NCBI RefSeq assembly: GCF_034347425.1 | Contig: NZ_CP133779.1 | Location: 3,534,001-3,598,000, forward strand | Length of the DNA stretch: 64,000 bases | Direction of reading: 5' to 3' | Source of the DNA: Undibacterium sp. CCC3.4 | GTDB taxonomy: Bacteria; Pseudomonadota; Gammaproteobacteria; Burkholderiales; Burkholderiaceae_D | Part shown: piece after piece, positions 33,277-42,456 of the stretch | How the letters are laid out: every line of letters begins with the position of its first letter | Position numbering within the stretch: the first letter of the stretch is position 1 | Notes under the pieces: model-generated | Seen by the model: only the letters and a program-made list of their open reading frames with translations | Database searches by the model: none | What the model was told of the DNA's origin: nothing | Made by a program: the position numbers and the translations under genes

Positions 33277-33307
33277 TCCCAGTGCTGCCGAACCAGCAGC
33301 ACTGGGA
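33277..33307. terminator. Hairpin after the lipoprotein gene
   Basis: A perfect 12-bp stem TCCCAGTGCTGC (33277-33288) with GCAGCACTGGGA (33296-33307) and a 7-nt loop lies 30 bp after the stop. No T run follows, so intrinsic termination is uncertain. Confidence 0.5.
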
Positions 33308-33482
33308 ATGGTCAATGCTGTAGCCGTACTAAAATTTCGAATATGCAGATTGCACACAAATTTTTATTAAAAATGAAATTCAATTAGACAAGTCCCGTAT
33401 CGTCACCTATATTTTCTAAGGAGCCCCTGCTTGCATTGAGGTGCGGTCTTGAAACTAAGCTATTTATCCCATGGAGGCGAAC

Positions 33483-34211
33483 ATGAAAAAAATGTGGATG
33501 TTGTTAACCCTGAGTTTGATGAGTACTCTCGCACTGGCTCAGCACGGTGGCTGGAGTTACGAGGGCGAAACCGGGCCTGAGCATTGGGCCAAGCTGTCGC
33601 CAGAGTCGGCCGACTGTGGCGGTAAGAATCAATCACCGGTGGATTTACATGGTTTCGTCAAGGCACAGTTGGTTCCGATCGCCTTCAATTATCATGCTGG
33701 CGCGAATGAAATGATCAACAACGGCCATACGATACAAGTCAATTATCTCGAAGGTAGCCAAATAAAAATTGACGACATGAAATTTGCACTCAAGCAATTT
33801 CATTTTCATGCACCGGCGGAAAATTTGATCATGGGGAAATCCTACCCACTCGAAGCGCACTTTGTACATGCGGCAGACGATGGTGAACTCGTGGTGATCG
33901 CCTTGATGTTTAAGGTGGGCGCTGAAAATGCAGCGCTGAATAAATTGTGGCCATCGATGCCAGCCGAAAAAGGACAAAAAAACACCCTTCCAGCTCTGTT
34001 TGCCGCGGCCGATTTAATGCCGAAACAAAAAGACTACTACCGCTTTGAGGGTTCCTTGACCACTCCACCCTGTACCGAAGGAGTGCGCTGGTTAGTGCTC
34101 AAACACCCGGTTGAAGCATCGGCCAAGCAAATCGAAAACTTTTCTCGGCATTTGGAGCACGCGAATAATCGGCCTGTGCAGCCAACTAACGCCAGGGTGA
34201 TTTTGAACTGA
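33483..34211 (+). CDS. Periplasmic alpha-class carbonic anhydrase
   Basis: About 242 residues. A signal peptide (MKKMWMLLTLSLMSTLALA) is followed by a mature alpha-carbonic anhydrase. FHFHAPAEN supplies two zinc histidines and EAHFVHA the third; a conserved Cys pair (SADCGG and TPPCTEG) should form the family disulfide. The enzyme interconverts CO2 and bicarbonate in the periplasm. GGAGGCGAAC directly before the ATG at 33483 fixes this start over an ATG 12 bp upstream. It is convergent with the binding-protein gene. Confidence 0.93.
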   Translation: MKKMWMLLTLSLMSTLALAQHGGWSYEGETGPEHWAKLSPESADCGGKNQSPVDLHGFVKAQLVPIAFNYHAGANEMINNGHTIQVNYLEGSQIKIDDMKFALKQFHFHAPAENLIMGKSYPLEAHFVHAADDGELVVIALMFKVGAENAALNKLWPSMPAEKGQKNTLPALFAAADLMPKQKDYYRFEGSLTTPPCTEGVRWLVLKHPVEASAKQIENFSRHLEHANNRPVQPTNARVILN

Positions 34212-34225
34212 GTCGCCTGACGATG

Positions 34226-34255
34226 CAGTAATGCGGGCTGCAGCCCGCATTACTG
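34226..34255. terminator. Perfect 30-bp palindrome between convergent genes
   Basis: CAGTAATGCGGGCTG followed by its exact inverse CAGCCCGCATTACTG. It separates the convergent carbonic anhydrase (+) and substrate-binding protein (-) genes and ends 1 bp before the latter's stop codon. As RNA it would form a strong hairpin of about 13 bp in either direction. T runs are absent, so it may act as a terminator or as 3'-end protection. Confidence 0.6.
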
Positions 34256-34256
34256 A

Positions 34257-35405
34257 TTACTTCAATAAAATGAATTTCCCGCCTTTAGCAATATTTACGA
34301 TCGCATCCTGCTGTGCATCATAGCCAACTTCTTTGCCATCCTTACTCACCGGGCGACGGAAGGCGAATTTGCCAGTTGCTCCTTCGAATTTCACTGCCGG
34401 TAAAGCCAGGCGCAGCGCCAATCTGTCTTTTTCCAAATTGCCACTCAACTTGACTGTCTTGAGTGCTTCGGCCACGATATACATGGCATCGTAAGCTTGG
34501 GCGGCGAATTGATCGGGCTCGCTGCCATAACGCGCTTTGTAGGCGGCGATGAACTGGGTATTGGCCGGTGCCGTGTTTTCTGCCGACCACGGACTGCCCA
34601 TCAAGGTTTGATCGGCCGCGTCTTTGGCAATCTCAAACAGCTTAGGCGAATTGAAGCCGTTGCCGCCGATAAAAACTTGCTTCATGCCGAGTGAACGGGT
34701 TTGTAAAATGATGTTGGCCGCTTCTTCTGCCAAACAAGAACAGACGATGGCATCGGGATTCGCTGCCTTAATCTTGGTCAGTTGCGCTTTAAAATCAACA
34801 TCGCCTTTGGCATAGGTTTCGGTTTCCGTGACCGCTATTTTCTGCTCACTTAACGCAGTTTTGAAGACATCGTAGCCGCTTTTGGTAAAGGCATCATCGT
34901 TACCGTAGATGATCGCGACCTTCTTGATATTGAACTGTTTCACCGCTGCTTTCACTGTCACCGGCAAGACATCGGCTTCCATGACCGAGTTGCGGAACAC
35001 GAAAGGCCCCATGGCCGTGATGCCATCGGCCGTATTGCTGGTGCCGAACACCACGGTTTTGCTGGCATTGGCGATAGGATCGGCAGCGAATGCAGAATTC
35101 GATAGGGTAGGGCCGAAGGCCATCAGTACTTTATGCTGAAAAATTAATTTCTTGAAGGCATTAATGGCTTCTTCTTTCTTGCCCTGTTCATCCTCAATCA
35201 CCAGAATGAGCTTATTGCCATTGACGCCGCCTTTGGCATTGATGCTATCAGCCGCCAGCACGAAGCCATTTTTGATCGCGCTACCGTATTTAGCGGCCGG
35301 ACCGGATAGGGCTTCGGCGACACCAATTTGGAGGTCGACGGCATGAGAAAGGGTGGCGCAACCGAAAAGGGCGGCGCTCAGTGCAAGATGAAGCTGGCGT
35401 GACAT
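34257..35405 (-). CDS. ABC transporter substrate-binding protein, LivK type
   Basis: About 382 residues: a signal peptide (MSRQLHLALSAALFGCATLS then HA), then a type I periplasmic binding fold beginning VDLQIGVAEALSGPAAKYG with the usual VILVIEDEQGKKEEAINAF and VVFGTSNTADGIT segments. It should capture an amino acid or similar ligand and deliver it to LivHM. GGAG lies just before the chosen ATG; the frame is open to 35591 but has no family match there. Same strand as livHMGF, but 2.1 kb upstream of it. Confidence 0.9.
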   Translation of the reverse strand: MSRQLHLALSAALFGCATLSHAVDLQIGVAEALSGPAAKYGSAIKNGFVLAADSINAKGGVNGNKLILVIEDEQGKKEEAINAFKKLIFQHKVLMAFGPTLSNSAFAADPIANASKTVVFGTSNTADGITAMGPFVFRNSVMEADVLPVTVKAAVKQFNIKKVAIIYGNDDAFTKSGYDVFKTALSEQKIAVTETETYAKGDVDFKAQLTKIKAANPDAIVCSCLAEEAANIILQTRSLGMKQVFIGGNGFNSPKLFEIAKDAADQTLMGSPWSAENTAPANTQFIAAYKARYGSEPDQFAAQAYDAMYIVAEALKTVKLSGNLEKDRLALRLALPAVKFEGATGKFAFRRPVSKDGKEVGYDAQQDAIVNIAKGGKFILLK

Positions 35406-35520
35406 GGAATCTCCGTTTTTATCGTTTTTGCTCAATTGGCTCAAAGAGTGTAGGGCCAGACACGGCGGGCGGCAATCAAAAACAGCGATTTTTTTGCCGC
35501 CGCGCCAATCAATTGTCGTC

Positions 35521-36924
35521 TTACTCCAGCGGCAGCAATTTTTGACGTGCTCTGGCGATCGCAGCACGGACTTGCTTAGGTGCTGTGCCACCGACGTGAT
35601 CGCGCGCGGCTACCGAGCCTTCCAAAGTCAATACCTCGTAAATGTCGGCCTCGACCAAGGCGGAATAGGTTTGCAATTCCGCCAGCGGCATATCACTGAG
35701 GTCGCAAGCACGTTCCACGCAGGTACGTACCGCATGCGCAACAGCTTCGTGGGCGTCACGGAACGGCAAGCCTTTTTTGACCAGATAATCGGCCAAGTCG
35801 GTTGCCGTGGCATAGCCTTGCAAGGCGGCGGCGCGCATGGCCTCGGGTTTGACGCTGATGCCGCCAGCCATGTCCGCAAAAATACGCAAGGTATCGACCA
35901 GCGTATCGACGGTATCGAACAAGGGTTCTTTATCCTCTTGATTATCTTTGTTGTAGGCCAAAGGCTGGCCCTTCATCAGCGTGAGCAGGGCGATCAAATG
36001 GCCATTGACGCGGCCGGTTTTGCCGCGCGCCAATTCCGGCACGTCCGGGTTTTTCTTTTGCGGCATGATCGACGAGCCGGTGCAGAAACGGTCGGCGATA
36101 TCGATGAAGCCTATGCGTGGGCTCATCCAAATGACCAATTCTTCCGACATCCGCGAAATATGCGTCATTACCAAGGCGGCAGCAGCGCAAAATTCAATCG
36201 CGAAATCGCGATCTGATACGGCATCGAGTGAATTTTGACAAACCTCATCAAAGCCGAGCGTGCGTGCGACACGTTCGCGGTCGATTGGGAAAGTCGTGCC
36301 AGCCAAGGCGGCGGCACCGAGTGGCAAGCGATTGACACGTTTGCGGCAATCTTGCATGCGCTCGGTATCGCGGCCAAACATTTCTACATAGGCCAGAATG
36401 TGATGGCCGAAAGTGATCGGTTGTGCCACTTGCATATGGGTAAAGCCAGGCATGATTGTTTCGGCATTTTTTTCCGCCAAATCGAGCAGCGCGCTGCGCA
36501 AAGCGGTGAGCAAGACGACGATATTGTCTATGGCGGCGCGCAAGTACAGGCGGATATCGGTGGCCACCTGATCATTGCGCGAACGGCCGGTATGTAAGCG
36601 TTTGCCGGCATCACCAACGAGTTCGGTCAGGCGTTTTTCTATGTTCAGATGCACGTCTTCGAGGTCGAGCAGCCATTCGAACTGACCACTGTCAATTTCC
36701 GCTTTGATTTGCTGCATGCCGCGGCAAATATCGGCGTAATCCTGGGCCGTGATGATCTGTTGCGCGCTGAGCATTTCGGCGTGCGCCAGCGAGCCTTCGA
36801 TATCCACAGCGGCCATGCGATTATCGAAAAACACCGAGGCCGTATAGCGCTTGACCAGATCGGACACCGGTTCAGAGAAGCGGGCAGACCATGCCTCGGT
36901 TTTTTTTTGGAATTGTGATGTCAT
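35521..36924 (-). CDS. argH: Argininosuccinate lyase
   Basis: About 467 residues of the fumarase/aspartase superfamily. The signature [12 protein letters not shown], with the catalytic serine, is complete, as are [13 protein letters not shown] and [16 protein letters not shown]. It cleaves argininosuccinate to arginine and fumarate, the last step of arginine synthesis. The start [16 protein letters not shown] at 36924 matches the family N-terminus; the frame is open to 37185 without resemblance. Confidence 0.96.
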   Translation of the reverse strand: MTSQFQKKTEAWSARFSEPVSDLVKRYTASVFFDNRMAAVDIEGSLAHAEMLSAQQIITAQDYADICRGMQQIKAEIDSGQFEWLLDLEDVHLNIEKRLTELVGDAGKRLHTGRSRNDQVATDIRLYLRAAIDNIVVLLTALRSALLDLAEKNAETIMPGFTHMQVAQPITFGHHILAYVEMFGRDTERMQDCRKRVNRLPLGAAALAGTTFPIDRERVARTLGFDEVCQNSLDAVSDRDFAIEFCAAAALVMTHISRMSEELVIWMSPRIGFIDIADRFCTGSSIMPQKKNPDVPELARGKTGRVNGHLIALLTLMKGQPLAYNKDNQEDKEPLFDTVDTLVDTLRIFADMAGGISVKPEAMRAAALQGYATATDLADYLVKKGLPFRDAHEAVAHAVRTCVERACDLSDMPLAELQTYSALVEADIYEVLTLEGSVAARDHVGGTAPKQVRAAIARARQKLLPLE

Positions 36925-37144
36925 GATGAAATAATTAGCGGTTGAGGCGAAAATGGTAATGAATTGACCAGGCGTTTGCAAGGAATTGCCTCGATTATAA
37001 AACAATGAACCCTGTTTGCCTTTGTAAATAAAGCCTGTGAAGCGCAATAAGCGGCGCATGGGCCGCGTTTGAGTTTCCTCAAGCCGCCAAGCGGATCTTG
37101 ATTTATTTTTCTTCACTGAGCGTTTTCTACCGCAAAGGTGAAGC

Positions 37145-37900
37145 ATGACTGTGCCCAGGGTTTTTATCATTGCCAATGTCGTCACGGAGCGGCAAAGCGT
37201 GTTTGCCAGATTGGCAGCACTGCCGGCTCAGGGTCGCCATCTCATTGTCGGCGCTGCCCATAGCACCGATATCGGCTTGACAGAAATCCGGCTACTGCGA
37301 CCGGAAATCGTGGTGGCTGTTGCCAACGTCGCTGCGGTGCAGCGCTTGCATGCACAACTGCGCCACATGATGGCAGTAGTGCCAAACGTGATTGGCTGTC
37401 AGGCCGACGGCAGTTGCGTGGTTTTTCCGGCGGCACCCAGCGGCGCGCTGCCATCTGGCCCGGTCAGCATACATCTGCACAATCTGTGTGCTGCCATAAT
37501 CTATGTGCGAGAACGTGCGCGCGCGAAGGGCGCGCCGGTGCGCGATTTCTTTTCCGTCATTGAGCATCGTCGCCATGTGCTGGTGCCGGTGCGCGAAGTG
37601 TTGTTTTTGCAGGCGGGCTTCAAATACGTCAGCATTGCCACGCGGGAGAAGGAATTTCTAACCGAAGAATCGCTCATCACGCTGGAGCGCGAAATGCCCG
37701 ATCACTTCATTCGCTTGCACAGAAATACTCTGGTAGCACGCAGTGCGGTGCTCGGCATCGAACGCGGCAATCGTTTTTGTGATGTTGGTACGCCGACTGA
37801 GCATGTCAGCACATTTTGGCAAGTCGTGGTATCTGGTTCCGAACAACGCTTGCGCGTGTCACGGCGGCGGTGGCAGCAGATCAGCAAGCTGCTGCGCTGA
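37145..37900 (+). CDS. LytTR-type DNA-binding protein with degenerate receiver
   Basis: 251 residues. The C-terminal half (about 145-250) is a LytTR domain: [55 protein letters not shown]. The N-terminal half has the size and strand pattern of a receiver domain ([20 protein letters not shown]), but the position expected for the phosphorylated Asp is EIVVAVAN, and the acidic pocket near the N-terminus is missing. In many betaproteobacteria argH is next to an algZ/algR-like pair; this gene is in that position, inverted and without a kinase. It probably regulates without phosphorylation. Confidence 0.82.
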   Translation: MTVPRVFIIANVVTERQSVFARLAALPAQGRHLIVGAAHSTDIGLTEIRLLRPEIVVAVANVAAVQRLHAQLRHMMAVVPNVIGCQADGSCVVFPAAPSGALPSGPVSIHLHNLCAAIIYVRERARAKGAPVRDFFSVIEHRRHVLVPVREVLFLQAGFKYVSIATREKEFLTEESLITLEREMPDHFIRLHRNTLVARSAVLGIERGNRFCDVGTPTEHVSTFWQVVVSGSEQRLRVSRRRWQQISKLLR

Positions 37901-37905
37901 GTGCT

Positions 37906-38133
37906 TCAACGCCAAATCGGCAAGCCATTGATATCGGTATTCTCGTCATTGATCCAAGCTGGCAAGCCGCTGGTATCGGTCATGCCGAAATCGGCCAACA
38001 GATTCAATTGCTCTTGCTTTGCCATTTTCCCATGGCCCGCTTTGCGGGTAGATTTTCTCGTTTCGGCAACGGCAGGGGGCAGGATGTTCAAGCCGGGCAG
38101 TTCCAGCGTGGACTTATCTTTATTATCTTTCAT
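37906..38133 (-). CDS. Small hypothetical protein
   Basis: 75 residues, hydrophilic. It has a basic middle (RKSTRKAGHGKMAKQEQLNL) and an acidic C-terminus with repeated GLPxW (SGLPAWINDENTDINGLPIW). An AGAGAC sequence precedes the ATG. The frame lies in an otherwise empty gap between two genes and its composition looks protein-like, but no family is recognised. Confidence 0.5.
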   Translation of the reverse strand: MKDNKDKSTLELPGLNILPPAVAETRKSTRKAGHGKMAKQEQLNLLADFGMTDTSGLPAWINDENTDINGLPIWR

Positions 38134-38255
38134 CAGTCTCTATGGGGCGAAAATCTCAACGCGAATACGCAAAAAATGTGCGCAATCGAGCGCTGCAAGG
38201 CCGTAGATTATACCGGATTCCCCACCCCCGCGGCGCTCGTCCTGCACGATTCAAG

Positions 38256-38888
38256 CTACAGCGACATCGCCGCTCGTTGTGCCATCAGCGCCCGCCAGCG
38301 CTGTACATGCGGGTAGCGTTCATCGGCTTTGAATTTCACCACGCGCGCGAAGTCCACGGCCACCACGGCGGTGATGTCGACCAAACTGAAGCGCTTGGTG
38401 GCGATGAACTCGCGGTTTTCCAGGTGAGTGTTGAGGCTAAGGAAAAATTGCTGGATCCGTGCCAAACCGCGTTCGGCCAAGGCGGGAATTTGCTCGTAGT
38501 TAACGGGCCCTGGCAAGGCGCGTTGCTTCATCGCTGGGGCACTGTTGCGCAAGGCCTCGGCCACCGCGAGCAAGCCTTCAAATTCCACCCGCCAATTCCA
38601 ACTGGCAATCTCGGCTTTTTCTTCCGCCGTGATTCCCATCAATGCCGGGGCTGGATAGACGGCTTCCAGATACGCGCTGATGCCGGCATTGTCAGTCAGT
38701 ATGATGCCGCTTTCGGTTTTCAAAGCCGGCACCGTCGACAGAGGATTGATGAGTTGAAAAGCCGGGCTCAGTTGTTCGCCCTGGCGCAAGTCGACCGCTA
38801 TCGTCTCGTAGTGCGCGCCTTTTTCGGCCAGTAGAATGCGCGCGCGACGTGGGCTCGGTGCCGTGCTACAGTCGTAAAAAGTCATCAT
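38256..38888 (-). CDS. Glutathione S-transferase family protein
   Basis: 210 residues: a thioredoxin-like N-terminal domain beginning MTFYDCSTAPSPRRARILLAEKG (Ser/Cys region at the glutathione site), with the cis-proline motif STVPALKTESG and the ESGIILTDNAGIS-type glutathione loop, then an all-helical C-terminal domain. It should conjugate or reduce small electrophiles. It overlaps the yghU-like gene by about 4 bp, so the two are co-transcribed. Confidence 0.87.
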   Translation of the reverse strand: MMTFYDCSTAPSPRRARILLAEKGAHYETIAVDLRQGEQLSPAFQLINPLSTVPALKTESGIILTDNAGISAYLEAVYPAPALMGITAEEKAEIASWNWRVEFEGLLAVAEALRNSAPAMKQRALPGPVNYEQIPALAERGLARIQQFFLSLNTHLENREFIATKRFSLVDITAVVAVDFARVVKFKADERYPHVQRWRALMAQRAAMSL

Positions 38889-39748
38889 AGTTTGTCCTGC
38901 GTCTTGGTATCAAAATCTTTGGCATCGTGGCGCTCGTGTAATTGGCTGGCCGGATCACCAAACACACGATTCACCATGCGTCCACGTTTTACCGCTGGAC
39001 GCTGAGCGATTTGATCGGTCCAGCGCAGCACATTGGTATAGTCTTGAACTTGCAAGAATTCTCCGGCATCGTACAATTGTCCCTTCGCCAAACTGCCATA
39101 CCAAGGCCAGATCGCCATATCGGCAATACTGTATTCGTCGCCGGCGATATATTCGGTCTCGGCCAAGCGGCGGTCGAGTACGTCCATTTGCCTTTTTACT
39201 TCCATGGCATAACGGTCTATCGCGTAGCCGATTTTCTCCGGCGCATACGCGTAAAAATGTCCAAAACCGCCACCGAGAAATGGCGCGCTACCCATTTGCC
39301 AAAACAACCAAGACAGGCACTCGGCCCGCGCCGCGCCGCCGGAGGGTAGAAAAGCAGAAAATTTTTCGGCCAGATACATCAAAATCGCGCCTGACTCAAA
39401 GATGCGGACTGGGCTGGAATCGCTGCGGTCAACCAGCACCGGAATTTTTGAATTCGGATTGATCTCCGTGTACCCGCTGCCGAATTGATCGCCCTCACTG
39501 ATATTGATCAGCCAAGCATCATACTCGGCACCGCTATGCCCAGCCGCCAGCAATTCTTCCAGCAATACCGTTACCTTGACGCCATTTGGTGTGCCGAGCG
39601 AATACAGTTGCAGCGGATGTGCGCCCACCGGCAAGATGCGCGTATGTGTGGGGCCGGCAATGGGTCGATTGATATTGGCGAAGCGCCCGGTGGCGAGCTC
39701 TGGGGGTGTCCATATTTTTGCCGGGGTGTAAGTCGACGATTGATTCAT
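38885..39748 (-). CDS. yghU: YghU-like glutathione transferase / disulfide reductase
   Basis: About 287 residues of the Nu-class GST family. N-terminal extension YTPAKIWTPPELATGRFANINRP, thioredoxin fold with LYSLGTPNGVKVTVLLEELLAAG, cis-proline segment NSKIPVLVD, and helical domain with GGGFGHFYAYAPEKI. E. coli YghU/YfcG bind two glutathione molecules and act as disulfide-bond reductases. The ATG at 39748 gives the family-like MNQSSTYTP start. It precedes and overlaps the second GST gene. Confidence 0.9.
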   Translation of the reverse strand: MNQSSTYTPAKIWTPPELATGRFANINRPIAGPTHTRILPVGAHPLQLYSLGTPNGVKVTVLLEELLAAGHSGAEYDAWLINISEGDQFGSGYTEINPNSKIPVLVDRSDSSPVRIFESGAILMYLAEKFSAFLPSGGAARAECLSWLFWQMGSAPFLGGGFGHFYAYAPEKIGYAIDRYAMEVKRQMDVLDRRLAETEYIAGDEYSIADMAIWPWYGSLAKGQLYDAGEFLQVQDYTNVLRWTDQIAQRPAVKRGRMVNRVFGDPASQLHERHDAKDFDTKTQDKL

Positions 39749-39822
39749 AGTGTCGCTGCCTTTATGCACGTGAATGATGAGTGATCAGCTTAAATAGCAT
39801 GCAAGCTGATCTCCGCTGATAC

Positions 39823-40635
39823 CTAATCCCAAGCGAGCTCGGGAATTTCTCCCAAGCCTTTGAATACAGGTTTGGAAAACCAATACCCCTGCATTAAGTC
39901 AATCCCAGATGCTCTCAGGAAATCTCTTTCAGGACGCGTTTCTACGCCCTCGGCCAGGATCTGTATGTCTAAAGTCTTGCAAATGCTGACTAAGCCATTG
40001 ACGATAGCTTGTCTTGGCAGATTATCGTCAATCCCGCGTACTAAATCCATATCAATTTTAATGATATCGGGCTGGTATTCGGATAATAAATTGAGTCCGG
40101 CATAACCGGCACCAAAGTCATCAATCGCAGTATGAAAACCAAAGCGTCGGTACTCCCTGAAAATATTCACCAGATGCGGACGATCTTCGATGCGTTCACC
40201 TTCAGTGACCTCGAAGATAATCCTCTCTATCGGGAAATTGAACTTGGTCGCCGCTTCAAAGGTAGTGCGAATACACACTTCGGGACGGTAGATCGCATTC
40301 GGCAGGAAATTAATTGACAGCAACTCTTGCATATTCAGGCGAGCCGCACCCTCGATTGCTTTTGAGCGGCAAAGTTGATCAAATCGATAGCGATTGCTAT
40401 CATTAATTTTGGCTAAAACAGACGCCGCCGACTCGCCATTTGGGCCACGCACCAGTGCTTCATGCGCATAGATGCTGCGAGTAGATAACTTAACAATTGG
40501 CTGGTAAGCATACTCAAACTCAAAATCGAAGGGTTCACCGTTTTGACAACCAGCGCATGCTTTGGCCAAGCTCGCTTGATCTGGCAAGCTATTCATGTCC
40601 CCTCGATATGACAAATCAGGGTGAATTTGAATCAT
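39823..40635 (-). CDS. EAL-domain c-di-GMP phosphodiesterase
   Basis: 270 residues, essentially a stand-alone EAL domain. All catalytic signatures are present: EALVRG, INFLP, FEVTEGE, DDFGAGYAGL, IIKIDMDL, AEGVET and LMQGYWFSKP. It should therefore hydrolyse c-di-GMP to pGpG. Before the domain is a CAGC motif (about 28-31) that could bind a metal or sense redox state; this is speculative. No membrane segment. GGAGG 8 bp upstream supports the ATG at 40635. Confidence 0.9.
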   Translation of the reverse strand: MIQIHPDLSYRGDMNSLPDQASLAKACAGCQNGEPFDFEFEYAYQPIVKLSTRSIYAHEALVRGPNGESAASVLAKINDSNRYRFDQLCRSKAIEGAARLNMQELLSINFLPNAIYRPEVCIRTTFEAATKFNFPIERIIFEVTEGERIEDRPHLVNIFREYRRFGFHTAIDDFGAGYAGLNLLSEYQPDIIKIDMDLVRGIDDNLPRQAIVNGLVSICKTLDIQILAEGVETRPERDFLRASGIDLMQGYWFSKPVFKGLGEIPELAWD

Positions 40636-41055
40636 CGCTATGCCTCCATTTCTGTATCAGAATTAAAACCAAGCACCGTTGCAAAATAAGCCAACTGTCA
40701 CGTCGATAGGTTCATTATTCGTTTTGGCGATTTTATGTATTTCTTGTAGGTCTACGAGAGACAGCTTGCGAGTGGCTTGACTAATACAAATTAATTGTTT
40801 TATTGACACGTCTATCCTATAGGGTAGGTTTTTCGGTGCTTTGATGGTACTCCGAAATACCTGGGCGTGTTGAATTTAGGAAATGTTTGATGGGGCAGGT
40901 GCGTTTGGCAGGAACGCGGCTACGGGCGCTTGTGGTGATGATCTGGTAAAGGCCGCAAGCGCTCAGCCTGTCGCAGGCGCGCAGCAGCGGCGTGCGAATC
41001 ATGGAATAATGGCAGCCTAACCACCACCGAGTCGGCAGCGCTGCCGCGCCTGCCC
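40636..41055. other. Non-coding region between EAL and MFS genes
   Basis: 420 bp between divergent genes. The part near 40690-40810 is AT-rich and likely holds promoters. An open frame at 40817-41212 (-) runs into the MFS gene antisense and looks spurious. I see no RNA gene or strong hairpin. Confidence 0.4.
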
Positions 41056-42303
41056 ATGCCTTTTCGCTCCCTGTTTTCGCTGTTTGCGTATGCCGCATTC
41101 GGTTTCCCTTTAGCCCTTGTGGCGCTGCCGGTGTATGTCTATGTGCCGCAATTTTATGTGCAACGCTATGGCATGTCGCTAGGCTTGATTGGTGCGGCCT
41201 TGCTGGTTTCACGCTTGGCCGACGCTTGCTTCGACCCTTGGATCGGCGCGCAGATCGACCGTCGTGCGGCAGGACATGGCTTCGGGCGCTATATCGTGAT
41301 CGGTTTACCTTTTTTGGCGGGGGGATTTTTTGCCTTATTTCACCCGCCAGAAGTCAGTATTGGCTTGGTCTATGTCTGGTTTTTTGCCAGTTTGTTACTG
41401 GTGTATGCGGGGCTGAGTCTGGCCAGCATCGCCTTTCAAAGCTGGGGTGCGGCCTTGACCCAGGCACCGGGATTGCGCCTGCGCTTGACGGCCGCCCGTG
41501 AATTCTGCGGTTTATTTGGTGTAATTTGCGCCGCTGGCTTGGCCCAGCTTGGGGATATCGACTGGCTCAGCGCCGTCTTTTTACTCAGTTTGGGTTTGAC
41601 TGCCGCACTGCTGTTACGTTATACCCCGACGATAAGCAATGACCAGCGCGCACAAGCAGCTTCACTGACTTGGTCGCAGTTACTGGGCGGGCGCAGCTTT
41701 CGCGTCTTGCTGACCGTATTCATTATCAACGGCATTGCTGCTGCCATTCCGGCCACACTGTTTCTGTTTTTTACTAAAGACAAACTGCAGCTCGGTGCGT
41801 ATGCCGGGTATTTGTTGCTCGCGTATTTTCTTGCCGCAGCACTGTCGATGCCGCTCTGGTTACGCGCTGCTGCGCTCTGGGGGGAGCAGCGTACTTGGCT
41901 GATCGCCATGCTGGCCTCGGTGGCCAGTTTCATTTGGGTGTATGGCTTGCAAGCCGGCGACTTGACTGGATTTGTGGTGATTTGCCTGATTTCCGGCATG
42001 AGTTTAGGTGCTGATCTGGCTTTACCTCCAGCCTTACTGGCTGCCTTGATTCACCGTGCCGGTCACAGCGGACGATATGAGGGGAGTTATTTCGGTGCCT
42101 GGAATTGGGCGGCAAAAATGAATTTAGCCTTGGCCGCCGGGATCTCTTTGCCGCTGCTTGATTACTTCGGTTACCGCCCCGACAGCATGGTGCCGGCGGC
42201 CTTACAAATTCTGACGCTCGGCTATGCACTGTTGCCCTGCCTGTTAAAAGGCATTGCTGCGGCGATTCTTTGGCGCATTCCGCTGCACCCAGTGCGCGAA
42301 TAA
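41056..42303 (+). CDS. MFS/GPH-type transporter
   Basis: 415 residues, about 12 membrane helices. The N-terminus (FAYAAFGFPLALVALPVYVYVP) and SRLADACFDPWIGAQIDR match the glycoside-pentoside-hexuronide (MelB-like) branch of the major facilitator superfamily, in which the aspartates of helix 2 and its loop bind the coupling cation. C-terminal ISGMSLGADLALPPALLA is also typical. Substrate unknown. No clear ribosome-binding site precedes the ATG at 41056. It stands alone. Confidence 0.8.
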   Translation: MPFRSLFSLFAYAAFGFPLALVALPVYVYVPQFYVQRYGMSLGLIGAALLVSRLADACFDPWIGAQIDRRAAGHGFGRYIVIGLPFLAGGFFALFHPPEVSIGLVYVWFFASLLLVYAGLSLASIAFQSWGAALTQAPGLRLRLTAAREFCGLFGVICAAGLAQLGDIDWLSAVFLLSLGLTAALLLRYTPTISNDQRAQAASLTWSQLLGGRSFRVLLTVFIINGIAAAIPATLFLFFTKDKLQLGAYAGYLLLAYFLAAALSMPLWLRAAALWGEQRTWLIAMLASVASFIWVYGLQAGDLTGFVVICLISGMSLGADLALPPALLAALIHRAGHSGRYEGSYFGAWNWAAKMNLALAAGISLPLLDYFGYRPDSMVPAALQILTLGYALLPCLLKGIAAAILWRIPLHPVRE

Positions 42304-42456
42304 ACACGGCGTGGCGCGCTATTTCCACAGTATAAGGTAAAAAAAGGTTAAAATAATTTCTTATCATAAATTATATGCCTTAATGCAATGGCTGTAAAGC
42401 AAATTATTGATTTTTTTTGCCACTTCGCATATTGCCTTCGCCAACGGAGAAATTGA

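Noticed and set aside
40817..41212. 131-codon minus-strand frame between EAL and MFS genes
   Set aside because: It overlaps the MFS gene start antisense and has no ribosome-binding site or family resemblance.
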